Positions 1 through 6,226 of a stretch of 10,169 nucleotides of DNA are shown here, one piece after another. This stretch comes from Anaerolineales bacterium (GTDB taxonomy: Bacteria > Chloroflexota > Anaerolineae > 4572-78 > NAK82): positions 1 to 10,169 of the forward strand of contig JAHELX010000171.1 in assembly GCA_024643945.1 (NCBI GenBank). Direction: 5' to 3'. Every line of letters starts with the position of its first letter. The stretch's first letter is position 1. The notes under the pieces are model-generated. The model searched no databases. It had not been told where the DNA came from and saw nothing but the letters and a program-made list of their open reading frames with translations. The position numbers and the translations under genes are program-made.

Positions 1-494
1 TAGGCCTCTTCGTGCACGAAAGCCTGGCGCAGCTTTTCCTCTTGTTCTTGCGACAGGTTAGTGGTCATCACTTCGAAGTCCAGTTGCCTCATGGCGTCGG
101 CAACTTTGTCGATCGTTGCGTCGCTGGTCATCAGGAAGAGTGCCGATGTGCCTTGTGTAACTTCGTTGCGCACTTTCTGGATGAACTCGTCGCTGATGCC
201 GACGTCGCCCATTGAGCCAGCCAGTGCGCCCATGGCAGCGCCGATCGCTGCGCCGAAAAATGGGACGAAGAAGATCAGCCCAAACAGCATGCCCCAGAAG
301 GCGCCGTCCAGGGCACCCATCCCGGCCAGGTTGTAAAGTTGTTTGGTCTTGGGTTTCTTCTTGCCCTCCGGCCAGGTCACGATGGCTGCGTCCTGCAGCG
401 TAATCAGATGTTTGCGGCTCAGATCCTGGATGATATCCAGTCCCTGCTGCGCGCCGTCTGCGGTTTGAAACTTGAGTACAGTCAAGGTTGCCAT
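1..494 (-). CDS. DUF1269 family protein (C-terminal end at window edge)
   Basis: The minus-strand frame opens at ATG 492-494 and runs through codon 3-5. Bases 1-2 read TA, the likely start of a stop codon, so about 164 residues (MATLTVLKFQTADGA to AFVHEEA) are probably the whole protein. An AGGAG ribosome site precedes the ATG. The layout is that of DUF1269: an N-terminal beta-alpha-beta half (residues 1-45), a basic linker rich in K and P (about 46-53), a glycine/alanine hydrophobic hairpin (about 57-95, including GALDGAFWGMLFGLIFF and FGAAIGAAMGALAGS), and a second half with GTSALFLM and a charged C-terminus. The biochemical function of the family is unknown. The hydrophobic centre suggests a membrane-associated protein. 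It lies 58 bp downstream of the HdeD-like gene with no clear terminator between them, so the two are probably co-transcribed. Confidence 0.85.
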   Translation of the reverse strand, partial: MATLTVLKFQTADGAQQGLDIIQDLSRKHLITLQDAAIVTWPEGKKKPKTKQLYNLAGMGALDGAFWGMLFGLIFFVPFFGAAIGAAMGALAGSMGDVGISDEFIQKVRNEVTQGTSALFLMTSDATIDKVADAMRQLDFEVMTTNLSQEQEEKLRQAFVHEEA

Positions 495-552
495 GTCCCT
501 GTTTCTCCTTTCGTTTTTGGTTTATGACATTAGATCACCAGGCCAAGCCCCA

Positions 553-1089
553 TTAAGCCCGGCGCAATTGAAGGGACATCACGATGGCCGAAATCCCGCC
601 TATGACGGCGAAGATGCCCAGTAGCAGCACCATTACCTGTGCCCCGAACAGGGGGTTGCCCAGGAGCAGCAGCCCGAAGATGATGCTCAACACTCCCAGG
701 ATAGCAGCGCCCCAGCCGCCGCCCTGGAAGGCCGCGACCAGGCCAACGGCACCGATGATCAGGCCCTCAATGGCGATGATCCAGACAATCAGGGTCGGGA
801 CCAGGATGGCACTGTAGAGCGGATGCTGTAGTACCAGGATGCCGGCCACAATCCCCAGGATGCCAGCGAACAACTTCCAGCCCCACTGGGAACGATTGAT
901 GAAGATACTGACTATCTGGAAAATCCCCTTGACGAGCCAGAAGAAGCCCATGATCTGCACGGCGACCGCTAAGGTCGCTCCCGGCGCAGCTAACAAGAGG
1001 ATGCCCAGAACCAGCGCAAAAATGCCTTCCAGTAGAACCAGCCACCAGGGATACTCGGTGTTCTCCCAAGCCATAGAGGTAGTCGTCAT
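553..1089 (-). CDS. HdeD family (DUF308) integral membrane protein
   Basis: This is a 178-residue, almost wholly hydrophobic protein. The start is set at ATG 1087-1089 because AAGGAG lies just upstream. An upstream in-frame start (1167) would add 26 residues overlapping the promoter region and is disfavoured. Six membrane segments are visible (about 15-35, 39-63, 71-89, 93-120, 126-145, 150-172). They form three two-helix repeats, each with a proline after its first helix (AAPGA, QHPLYS, GNPLFG), which is the HdeD/DUF308 signature. In enterobacteria HdeD is an inner-membrane protein linked to acid resistance, and HdeD-like genes occur with FtsH in heat-resistance islands. The role here is inferred to be envelope stress protection. 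It leads a unit with the DUF1269 gene, and its upstream region shares a dyad and a -10-like 10-mer with ftsH. Confidence 0.88.
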   Translation of the reverse strand: MTTTSMAWENTEYPWWLVLLEGIFALVLGILLLAAPGATLAVAVQIMGFFWLVKGIFQIVSIFINRSQWGWKLFAGILGIVAGILVLQHPLYSAILVPTLIVWIIAIEGLIIGAVGLVAAFQGGGWGAAILGVLSIIFGLLLLGNPLFGAQVMVLLLGIFAVIGGISAIVMSLQLRRA

Positions 1090-1151
1090 TTCACATCTCC
1101 TTTTCTTAGACGAGTGTTTTTGATCGCGTGGCTTCGTGTAACGCCATAAAC

Positions 1152-1161
1152 AGTCTATCAC
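1152..1161 (-). promoter_or_regulatory. Probable -10 region of the hdeD-like gene (GTGATAGACT)
   Basis: The minus strand reads GTGATAGACT here, about 60 bp before the hdeD-like start. The identical 10-mer lies at 8953-8962 before ftsH, at the same 25-bp distance from the same dyad. No TTGACA-like -35 is present at 17 bp (TGCCTG here), which would fit an activator-dependent or alternative-sigma promoter. This is an inference from conservation between two sites. Confidence 0.5.
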
Positions 1162-1186
1162 ATCCAACTATTCCAGGCACCAGGCA

Positions 1187-1212
1187 TTCGTTCAGTCTGT
1201 GCCCTGTACGAA
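1187..1212 (-). promoter_or_regulatory. Dyad operator copy A, upstream of hdeD-like gene
   Basis: On the minus strand this is TTCGTACAG, eight bases (GGCACAGA), then CTGAACGAA: a 9-bp dyad with one mismatch. It lies inside a 35-bp block (1185-1219) that matches copy B upstream of ftsH at 31 of 35 positions and copy C at 32 of 35. Size and symmetry suit a dimeric DNA-binding regulator, whose identity is unknown. Confidence 0.6.
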
Positions 1213-1339
1213 GATATAGTTTTCTGGAAGGGCTTGTAAGACTTCATTCATGAGACACCTCTCGTGTTGCAGATCTCGGGTAACTGCTCACTCTCCCGCA
1301 CGTTAGGCAAACGTCACAACAGCGAAAAGGCTAGGGGCA

Positions 1340-1481
1340 ATACCATTCAAATAAGCCCGGAGTCGAGCCTTTCCCCAAAGGGGACCTACAGGTAGGCGGG
1401 CGTTTTCCGGCTGCCCGTCCTGGCTTGCGCCAGCGGGCCAGGGAAGCCTCGACTCCGACGCCCTTATTTGAAAAGTATTGA
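1340..1481. mobile_element. MITE-like inverted-repeat element with 11-bp target duplication
   Basis: The ends form imperfect inverted repeats. The left arm contains CAATACCATTCAAATAAG and the complement of the right arm contains CAATACTTTTCAAATAAG, followed in both by GGAGTCGAG. The element is bracketed by GGCTAGGGGCA at 1329-1339 and again at 1482-1492, as expected of a target-site duplication. It carries no ORF of its own. The interior has the palindrome CCCCAAAGGGG and a small hairpin CTGGC-TTGC-GCCAG. The exact edges are uncertain by 2-3 bp because the arm overlaps the duplicated CA. The duplication contains the stop codon of the lipid kinase gene, so the insertion left that protein intact. 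The parent transposase family is unknown; the rest of 1168-1483 holds only the promoter region. Confidence 0.65.
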
Positions 1482-1483
1482 GG

Positions 1484-2368
1484 CTAGGGGCAGACCAAAA
1501 AGCGGACAGCCTGAGGCAAGACTTTGACGCTAATTGGTGTCTCACCCCACTCTTCCCCGTCGCCAACCACGCGCTGCGGTGGGTCGGCGTCGAGGATGAT
1601 TTCGCGCGCCTGCCGATGGAAGAATGCCTCGGGATTTGGCGTTCCGTGGCCGCTCGCGCTGGCAACTATCGAATAGAGTGAAGCGCCATCGGCATTGCGA
1701 ATCACAGTCACGTCCAGTAAGCCATCACATACACTGATGGCGCGCGAAGCGACGAGGCCGGGTATGCCCATATTGCCAGAGTTATCCACGCGACAGGTAA
1801 CTCCCTCAACTTCAACCTGCTCGCCGTCGAGCGTGAGACGGTAACGAGCCAGCGGCAGTTTTTTGAGTGTCTCCAAAGCAGAGACTGTATATGCCAGTTC
1901 GCCATAGCGATCCTTCATCTCGCGTGTGGCCCCGATAACGTGGTCTGCGGCAAAACCTAAGCCAACGCGGAGCATGAAGATTCGTTCGCCCACCTGGCCC
2001 ACGTCCACAGCCTGAATCTGGCTGGACGGATTACAGGCTATCTGAGCGGCCGCTTCCAGATCTTTCGGAATACCTAACTCCACTGACATCACATTGGCCG
2101 TCCCACCCGGCAAGATGGCCACCGGAACCTGGCTGCCCATCAGGGCGCTGGCCACCTCCATCACTGTGCCATCGCCTCCAAAGGCGGCGACCACATCAGC
2201 GCCGGCTGCCAGGGCCTCCCGCGCGAAGTGATGGGCATTACCGCTCTCCTTGGTGATGAATGCATCCCAATCCACGCCAGCGGCGCGAAAAACCGAATTG
2301 AGTGTATGCAACACGGGCTTCGGCTGGCCGGATGCCGGGTTAATGATGACATAGATGCGCTTAACCAT
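1484..2368 (-). CDS. Diacylglycerol kinase catalytic-domain / YegS-like lipid kinase
   Basis: This 294-residue protein has the length and motifs of the bacterial DAGK_cat lipid kinase family (YegS, BmrU, DgkB). These are N-terminal NPASG (10-14), the nucleotide-binding GGDGTVMEV (64-72), LPGGTANV (86-93), a central VGLGFAADHVI with MKDRYGELAY, a GDGLLDVTVI-like strand (CDGLLDVTVI), and a C-terminal VVGDGEEWGETPISVKVLP. Family members phosphorylate diacylglycerol or related lipids using ATP, at the cytoplasmic face of the membrane. The substrate cannot be read from sequence. The ribosome site is modest (GGGAAAAGAGA). The stop codon lies inside the target duplication of the adjacent inverted-repeat element. 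Three hairpins separate the gene from the upstream DUF1269 gene, so it may have its own promoter, though none is evident. A PfkA-type sugar kinase is unlikely given the C-terminal domain. Confidence 0.92.
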   Translation of the reverse strand: MVKRIYVIINPASGQPKPVLHTLNSVFRAAGVDWDAFITKESGNAHHFAREALAAGADVVAAFGGDGTVMEVASALMGSQVPVAILPGGTANVMSVELGIPKDLEAAAQIACNPSSQIQAVDVGQVGERIFMLRVGLGFAADHVIGATREMKDRYGELAYTVSALETLKKLPLARYRLTLDGEQVEVEGVTCRVDNSGNMGIPGLVASRAISVCDGLLDVTVIRNADGASLYSIVASASGHGTPNPEAFFHRQAREIILDADPPQRVVGDGEEWGETPISVKVLPQAVRFLVCP

Positions 2369-2401
2369 TCTCTTTTCCCTTTGTTATTGCACAGCTTACC
2401 C

Positions 2402-2493
2402 TCCCGGAGCACCCGATGGTCCCGAGCGAAGCCCCCCATGGGGCTGCACAGCCCCACAGGGGGGCTTCGCTCGGGACCATCGGGTGCTCGGGA
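2402..2493. repeat. Long near-perfect inverted repeat (45-nt arms, 2-nt loop)
   Basis: The arms are 2402-2446 and 2449-2493. They pair almost completely, with one extra G in the left arm near its outer end and one offset near the centre (CCCCCCATGGGG against CCCCCCTGTGGGG). The core reads GGGGCTG-CA-CAGCCCC. There is no T-tract on either side, so this is not a classical terminator. It lies between the DUF1269 and lipid kinase genes and would form a very stable RNA hairpin. It may be a repeat-family element or an mRNA-processing or transcript-end barrier. Confidence 0.85.
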
Positions 2494-2512
2494 AAGCGGC
2501 AATGTGTCCATC

Positions 2513-2559
2513 AGCGGGAGCGGAGTTGGCAGGACGTGGCGGCGCCGCCAACTCCCGCT
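2513..2559. repeat. Imperfect inverted repeat
   Basis: AGCGGGAG and TTGGC on the left (2513-2530, with five extra bases CGGAG between them) pair with GCCAACTCCCGCT at 2547-2559. The interior is also GC-rich and self-complementary (GGCGCC). It is the middle of three successive hairpins. Confidence 0.5.
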
Positions 2560-2573
2560 CTTGACCCGCTTCT

Positions 2574-2604
2574 GACAGCACTCAGCACCTGGCTGAGTGC
2601 TGTC
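2574..2604 (-). terminator. Hairpin after the DUF1269 gene, possible terminator
   Basis: A perfect 13-bp stem (GACAGCACTCAGC with GCTGAGTGCTGTC) around a 5-nt loop lies 10 bp past the stop codon of the 2614-3360 gene. No U-run follows in the direction of transcription, so termination would have to be non-canonical. The position is right and the stem is certain. Confidence 0.55.
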
Positions 2605-2613
2605 CCGGACTGA

Positions 2614-3360
2614 TTACGCGGCACTGTCTTCTTTGCCAGCCTCTCCTTCGATTTCATCGCTGGCGGCCGCCGCAATTTCGTAGATGGCCCCTTCATCGGT
2701 AGCGGCCATGCGTTCCACAGCAAAGCCTTCCTCGGTGGCCACGTAGCGACCGCCATAGACCCCTTCATCGGCGATGACAACAGCGCCACCTTCGGCCTCG
2801 TCCTCACCGGCCGCCTGGCGGCCGAGAGCGAGGCCCTGCTGGGTTGCCAGGGCGGTGTAAGCCACCTCGTGTCCGGCTTCCAACTGGGCAGCGATGTCCG
2901 CCTGCAACGCAGCCGTCACCAGGTCGGCGCCTTCCTCTTCCATCTCCTTGCGCACTTCGTCCACCCACTTGTGCTCGACGACGGCGATGATGGCCGAAGT
3001 ACCCGGCTTCAACCCCTCGCCCAGGGTCTCCAGCCGCTGGTCGGAGAAGCCGCTGTCGCGCAGCTTGGCTGTCAAGCCGCCCACCAGGGCTCCTACCGCG
3101 ACCGGGACGACCAGGGCCGGGCCGGCCAGCAAGCCGATGGCTGCACCGGCCACGCCACCGATGGCTGCCCCTTTGCCACCGCCCATATCAGCCGTCTCGC
3201 GGATGTGGATCTTGCCTTTCTCATCCTTGCGGATGACGGCTGCATTCTGGATGCCGATCAACTTCTCCTTCTTGAGCTGCTTGAGTTCATTCAAGGCTTC
3301 ATTGGCTGCATTCTCATCCTGAAAGGCGGCTACTATAATTTGAACCGGTACGTCGCTCAT
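2614..3360 (-). CDS. DUF1269-type protein with extended repetitive C-terminus
   Basis: This 248-residue protein has a strong AAGGAG ribosome site before ATG 3358-3360. Residues 1-150 follow the DUF1269 plan. VQIIVAAFQDENAANEALNEL is the first alpha/beta unit, a charged segment spans about 44-58, and a glycine-rich hydrophobic hairpin spans 60-96 (GGGKGAAIGGVAGAAIGLLAG). GTSAIIAVVEHKWVDEV (120-136) is closely matched by SALIALIEHTW in the DUF6325 protein of this window. An acidic tail follows, with three 12-residue repeats at about 197-208, 209-220 and 221-232 (ADEGVYGGRYVA, TEEGFAVERMAA, TDEGAIYEIAAA). The function is unknown and membrane association is likely. It lies 31 bp after the 3392-4516 gene, forming a two-gene unit. 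The tail is longer than in typical members of about 160 residues, such as the one at 1-494. Confidence 0.88.
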   Translation of the reverse strand: MSDVPVQIIVAAFQDENAANEALNELKQLKKEKLIGIQNAAVIRKDEKGKIHIRETADMGGGKGAAIGGVAGAAIGLLAGPALVVPVAVGALVGGLTAKLRDSGFSDQRLETLGEGLKPGTSAIIAVVEHKWVDEVRKEMEEEGADLVTAALQADIAAQLEAGHEVAYTALATQQGLALGRQAAGEDEAEGGAVVIADEGVYGGRYVATEEGFAVERMAATDEGAIYEIAAAASDEIEGEAGKEDSAA

Positions 3361-3391
3361 GCCTTATCTCCTTATTTCAACTTTACTCAGG

Positions 3392-4516
3392 TTACTTTGT
3401 GTCTCCTTGCTTCTCGCCAGCCGAGTTGCCCATGAAATCACGCACGGAGGTGCGGGCCGCCACGGCCCATGGGTGGGGACCCGCCAGGAAGGCACCAACG
3501 GCGATGATGAGCCCGGTCAGCAGTACCAAGACGGTCTGGCGGACAAGACCGGTCAGCACGATGTCCCACATCGCTTCGGCCGCTGACCGATGGAGCTCGT
3601 TAGCGATCTGGTCCAGGACATCCGAGCGAGCCAACCCGAAAGCGAGCAAAGACAGCCCCATGGTTATGGCCAGGCCGATCCCGATATACAGCAGCGTCCG
3701 TCGCCGCCACAAGGACGCCCACACGGCCAGCGCGAAGGCCGCCAACGACAGCAAGGGCAACAGCACTCCAGCTCGATCCAGGATAGTCAGGGCTTGCTGC
3801 AATTGGGCCAGCCGCGCGCCCTCGTAGACCACCCACTTCCCCCGGCCCTCAGATAGGGGTAAATCGCCAAACACCGCTGCCAGACCGGTCGAGTCCAGTG
3901 TGTCCTGGACAGAGACGAGCAAGTCGTTTAGGTCAACGGTGACCTGCCCGCTGCTGATGTAGAACAATCCTCCTTTGTTGCGCAGGAGGGCCACCGCTTG
4001 CTCATGGGCAAAGCGATTGGCGGCGCTCCAGATGGCGCTGAACCGCTCACTGTTGATCACGTCGGCGGTGACATCACGCGCATAGTCCTGCATAGCACTG
4101 ACCAGGGGCGGTGCCAGGAAAGCAGCGTTGGGGGGAAGCGCCTGCCTGACACGTTGCTCGGCGTCGACCGAAGCGAACAGTTCCCCCACCACATAGTCGC
4201 TGATGGCCAGCGCCACAGCCGGGTCGCGGCTCAGCGGCCCAACCGTGGCCACCCAGGCATTGGTGTTGAGGGCCACGTTCTTCAGCCAGACCGTCACGTT
4301 CGCGCCGGCTGCGATCACGCATCCTAGCACGATCAACACGGCCACCACCAGCCGTCGCCACGGGAATCGGCGCCGGCTCTCAGCCTTGGCTTTGTACCGC
4401 TGAAGCTCTTCCATCTCTGCTCGCAAGGTCTCGATCTTAACCGAGGCCGCCGCCAATTGCTCTTCTATCGTTTCCGGATCCTGACCAGGATCTCTGTCCA
4501 CATTTTCATTCGACAT
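3392..4516 (-). CDS. Membrane protein of unknown function, N-terminal coiled coil and four membrane helices
   Basis: ATG 4514-4516 is chosen because GGGGAGAG lies just upstream. A longer in-frame start (4591) would add 25 residues that overlap the adjacent repeat element. The 374-residue protein has an acidic, helical cytoplasmic N-terminus (about 15-48, coiled-coil-like), a basic RRRFPWRR stop, and a membrane helix at about 54-76. An extracytoplasmic domain of about 170 residues follows (77-249, beginning LNTNAWVATVGPLSRDPAVALAISDYV). Three further helices lie at about 250-268, 275-296 and 321-345. Similar integral membrane proteins of unknown function, with an N-terminal helix, a large outer domain with the NTNAWV-type motif, and C-terminal helices, are recalled from actinobacteria and Chloroflexota. 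I assign no activity. Its partner is the DUF1269 gene directly downstream. Confidence 0.85.
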   Translation of the reverse strand: MSNENVDRDPGQDPETIEEQLAAASVKIETLRAEMEELQRYKAKAESRRRFPWRRLVVAVLIVLGCVIAAGANVTVWLKNVALNTNAWVATVGPLSRDPAVALAISDYVVGELFASVDAEQRVRQALPPNAAFLAPPLVSAMQDYARDVTADVINSERFSAIWSAANRFAHEQAVALLRNKGGLFYISSGQVTVDLNDLLVSVQDTLDSTGLAAVFGDLPLSEGRGKWVVYEGARLAQLQQALTILDRAGVLLPLLSLAAFALAVWASLWRRRTLLYIGIGLAITMGLSLLAFGLARSDVLDQIANELHRSAAEAMWDIVLTGLVRQTVLVLLTGLIIAVGAFLAGPHPWAVAARTSVRDFMGNSAGEKQGDTK

Positions 4517-4580
4517 TTTTCTCTCCCCGAAAGTGCCCCAGCCGCATCGTTGGCAGCCGATTTCGAAAGGCCGGAGCTGA

Positions 4581-4683
4581 TACTCTGTCAAGGGTGATTT
4601 GAAGGGTAAGAACGGGCGCTATGGGAGCCAAGATTACCCATCGTTTCCCCAAAGGGGACCTATGGGTTAGCTTTGACAGAGCA
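4581..4683. repeat. Short element with 11-bp terminal inverted repeats and CCCCAAAGGGG core
   Basis: The ends are TACTCTGTCAA (4581-4591) and TTGACAGAGCA (4673-4683), which pair with one mismatch. Inside is a nested imperfect palindrome, ACCCAT...ATGGGT, around CCCCAAAGGGG. The 19-mer TTTCCCCAAAGGGGACCTA at 4644-4662 also occurs at 1370-1388 within the MITE-like element. No flanking target duplication was found. The right end touches a SulP gene fragment. Confidence 0.5.
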
Positions 4684-4778
4684 CTAATTGCAAATCCCTG
4701 AACCAGCCGGGCTCCCAGGTTGGCCATCCCGAGGCCAATCAGTTCCTGGCCGGCATCGATTTCGTAGCTGTGCTTTCG
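4682..4778 (-). pseudogene. SulP-family anion permease fragment
   Basis: Read on the minus strand just after an in-frame TGA (4779-4781), the frame gives HSYEIDAGQELIGLGMANL and then GARLVQGFAIS. This matches the highly conserved SulP/SLC26 segment with the pattern Y-x-ID-x-NQELIALG-x-ANL-G-x-x-x-QGFP. Only about 35 codons survive. Upstream there is a stop and no recognisable permease sequence, and the following SRTAV-type motif is lost where the inverted-repeat element begins. It is therefore a remnant of a sulfate or other anion transporter. The remaining bases 4779-4943 are relatively AT-rich and hold no gene I can support. Confidence 0.7.
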
Positions 4779-4943
4779 TCAGCTATCTCGTCTGAGTCTT
4801 GGTTTTCTTGTTTGCTATTTTAGTTTCTCCTCTCATATCTAATAAGATTTCGTAATGTCTCACCTTTCGCGGCTGTAGTCCGCAACCAGGGCCATTGGCC
4901 GCAGCCTTGGATTCCTATGGAATCTCAGGAGGAACCTGGATAA

Positions 4944-5648
4944 TCAAGCCCCTGCCTTCGCCGGCAAGTGCACCGTATAACGTTTTTCGAACCAGGTATC
5001 GTATTTGTTATCGAGCTCATCAATCCTGGCGGCCAGGTTTGCTTGCTCCTCGGGGGGGGCACTGGCCATTCTGGCTTCCAGTCTTTCAGTCCTCTCGTAC
5101 CAGGCGTCCAGCCGGGCATCTATGCTTTCGCGTCGCTTCTCTTGCCACTTCAAGCATTTCTGACACATGCGGGCGATGTCTGCTTCGATGCGTCTCTTCG
5201 CTTGGGTTCCAGCGTATACCAACCGGCTTTCCAATTGCACGACGTCGGCGTACCATATCGCCAGTTGTGCCTCGATGCTGTGCTGCTGCTTCTCCCACCA
5301 GGCATCCAGTTCATTCTCCATTTGGGCGATCGCCATTTCAGCCTCGACCCGCTCCCTCTCAGCGGCTGCCGTCAGTTCGACCAGCAACTGCGCCAGCTCG
5401 GCGGCCCAGGCGTTCAGTTGGGCGCTGATGCTTTCCTGTTGCTTCTCCCACCAGGTGTCAAGGGTGGCCTGTTTTTCGGAGAGGTTGGCGGCAACGGTTA
5501 CATTATCCGGACCTGGCACGGCTTGTGATAGCCCCTTCCATAAATCCAGTCTTTCCTGATGCTTCTTGTTCAGCAGGCTGAATATGGCACTCAGGTCGTT
5601 TGTGTCAGCTACCCACCTGGCCTTCACCTCGACGAGTTTGCCGTCCAC
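4944..5648 (-). CDS. Coiled-coil protein with four tryptophan-centred repeats
   Basis: This is a 234-residue, highly charged helical protein with no signal peptide or membrane segment. The start is GTG 5646-5648, behind a purine-rich GGAGGG/GAGAGG stretch. A second GTG at 5625-5627 is possible. The first 44 bases overlap the end of the DUF6325 gene, so translation is probably coupled. A motif of the form LDxWWEKQQxSIxAQL recurs with Trp at about residues 67, 118, 168 and 219 (TWWEKQQESI, AWWEKQQHSI, KWQEKRRESI, TWFEKR), a spacing of 50-51 residues. About 13 residues after each of the first three there is a second aromatic position (AW, IWY, AWY). This suggests duplicated helical hairpins or a rod. 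Two cysteines (residues 162 and 165, CQKC) sit near the third repeat. I do not recognise the family. The RDD/DUF6325 context suggests a cytoplasmic partner of membrane proteins. Confidence 0.8.
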   Translation of the reverse strand: MDGKLVEVKARWVADTNDLSAIFSLLNKKHQERLDLWKGLSQAVPGPDNVTVAANLSEKQATLDTWWEKQQESISAQLNAWAAELAQLLVELTAAAERERVEAEMAIAQMENELDAWWEKQQHSIEAQLAIWYADVVQLESRLVYAGTQAKRRIEADIARMCQKCLKWQEKRRESIDARLDAWYERTERLEARMASAPPEEQANLAARIDELDNKYDTWFEKRYTVHLPAKAGA

Positions 5649-6177
5649 GATCCTCTCTTCCCTCCTCTCCCTTCAAAGCCGCAGCCAGGGTTGGGTTCAC
5701 CCTCTCCAGGTCGGCCGGGTCGAGCAGGCCCTGGCCCAGCACCAGGCCACCAGAATTGCTGACTGCCTGCTGCAAGTTGACGGCCCAGGTATGTTCGATC
5801 AGGGCGATAAGGGCGGAACTGTTGTCCGGGATGAGGTTGGCAGTTTCCTGGATCTCTTCACTGTTGAGAGCCACGCCGGCCTCTCCAACCGCCTTAAGGC
5901 TTCTCAGCCTGGCCTTGCCGTTGGCGCCTTCCCCCTCAGTCATCTCCGCGCCTAGCAAGCCGCCCAGGACAGCCCCCAGGCGCAATGTCTCATCGCCCGT
6001 GATATCGCTTACCTCAATGGCCTCGACGTTGCCCATTTCGTCTTTTGCCACAAAGATGAGATCGAGCAACCGAATGATGCCCTTCTCCCGAACGGCTTGC
6101 AGCTCCGGGAGAATTTCTCCTGTGAATTGATTACCTTCGAATCCGATGACGATAACTTGAAGTGGTCCGATGGTCAT
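5605..6177 (-). CDS. DUF6325-like protein
   Basis: This 190-residue protein has AGGGGG five bases before ATG 6175-6177. The N-terminus (MTIGPLQVIVIGFEGNQFTGEILPEL, given here in part) and the sequence DLIFVAKDEMGNVEAIEVSDI match the DUF6325 pattern as I recall it. A short glycine-rich hydrophobic stretch (about 67-77) and SALIALIEHTWAVNL (121-135) follow. Compared with the DUF1269 proteins in this window, the order of elements is the same and the EH-x-W motif is shared with the 2614-3360 protein, so they look like distant relatives. The last 20 or so residues are polar, arginine- and glycine-rich and probably disordered, and are encoded where the coiled-coil gene already begins. The function is unknown. 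It is the middle gene of a tight unit, 49 bp after the RDD gene. Confidence 0.82.
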   Translation of the reverse strand: MTIGPLQVIVIGFEGNQFTGEILPELQAVREKGIIRLLDLIFVAKDEMGNVEAIEVSDITGDETLRLGAVLGGLLGAEMTEGEGANGKARLRSLKAVGEAGVALNSEEIQETANLIPDNSSALIALIEHTWAVNLQQAVSNSGGLVLGQGLLDPADLERVNPTLAAALKGEEGREDRGRQTRRGEGQVGS

Positions 6178-6226
6178 CGCAACCCCCTATTTTTCGGCCA
6201 CCAGGTACATTGCACCTGAGTAATAT

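Noticed and set aside
1303..1665. Minus-strand frame of 120 codons spanning the inverted-repeat element and the kinase 3' end
   Set aside because: Out of frame with the kinase over their shared region and built mostly from the repeat element; no homology recognised.
2869..3435. Plus-strand frame of 188 codons opposite the DUF1269 gene
   Set aside because: It mirrors a well-supported minus-strand gene with a good ribosome site and known domain; no recognisable product.
4506..4727. Minus-strand 73-codon frame beginning MANLGARLVQGF
   Set aside because: Its start is an internal Met of the SulP remnant and its remainder reads through the inverted-repeat element, so it is not an independent gene.
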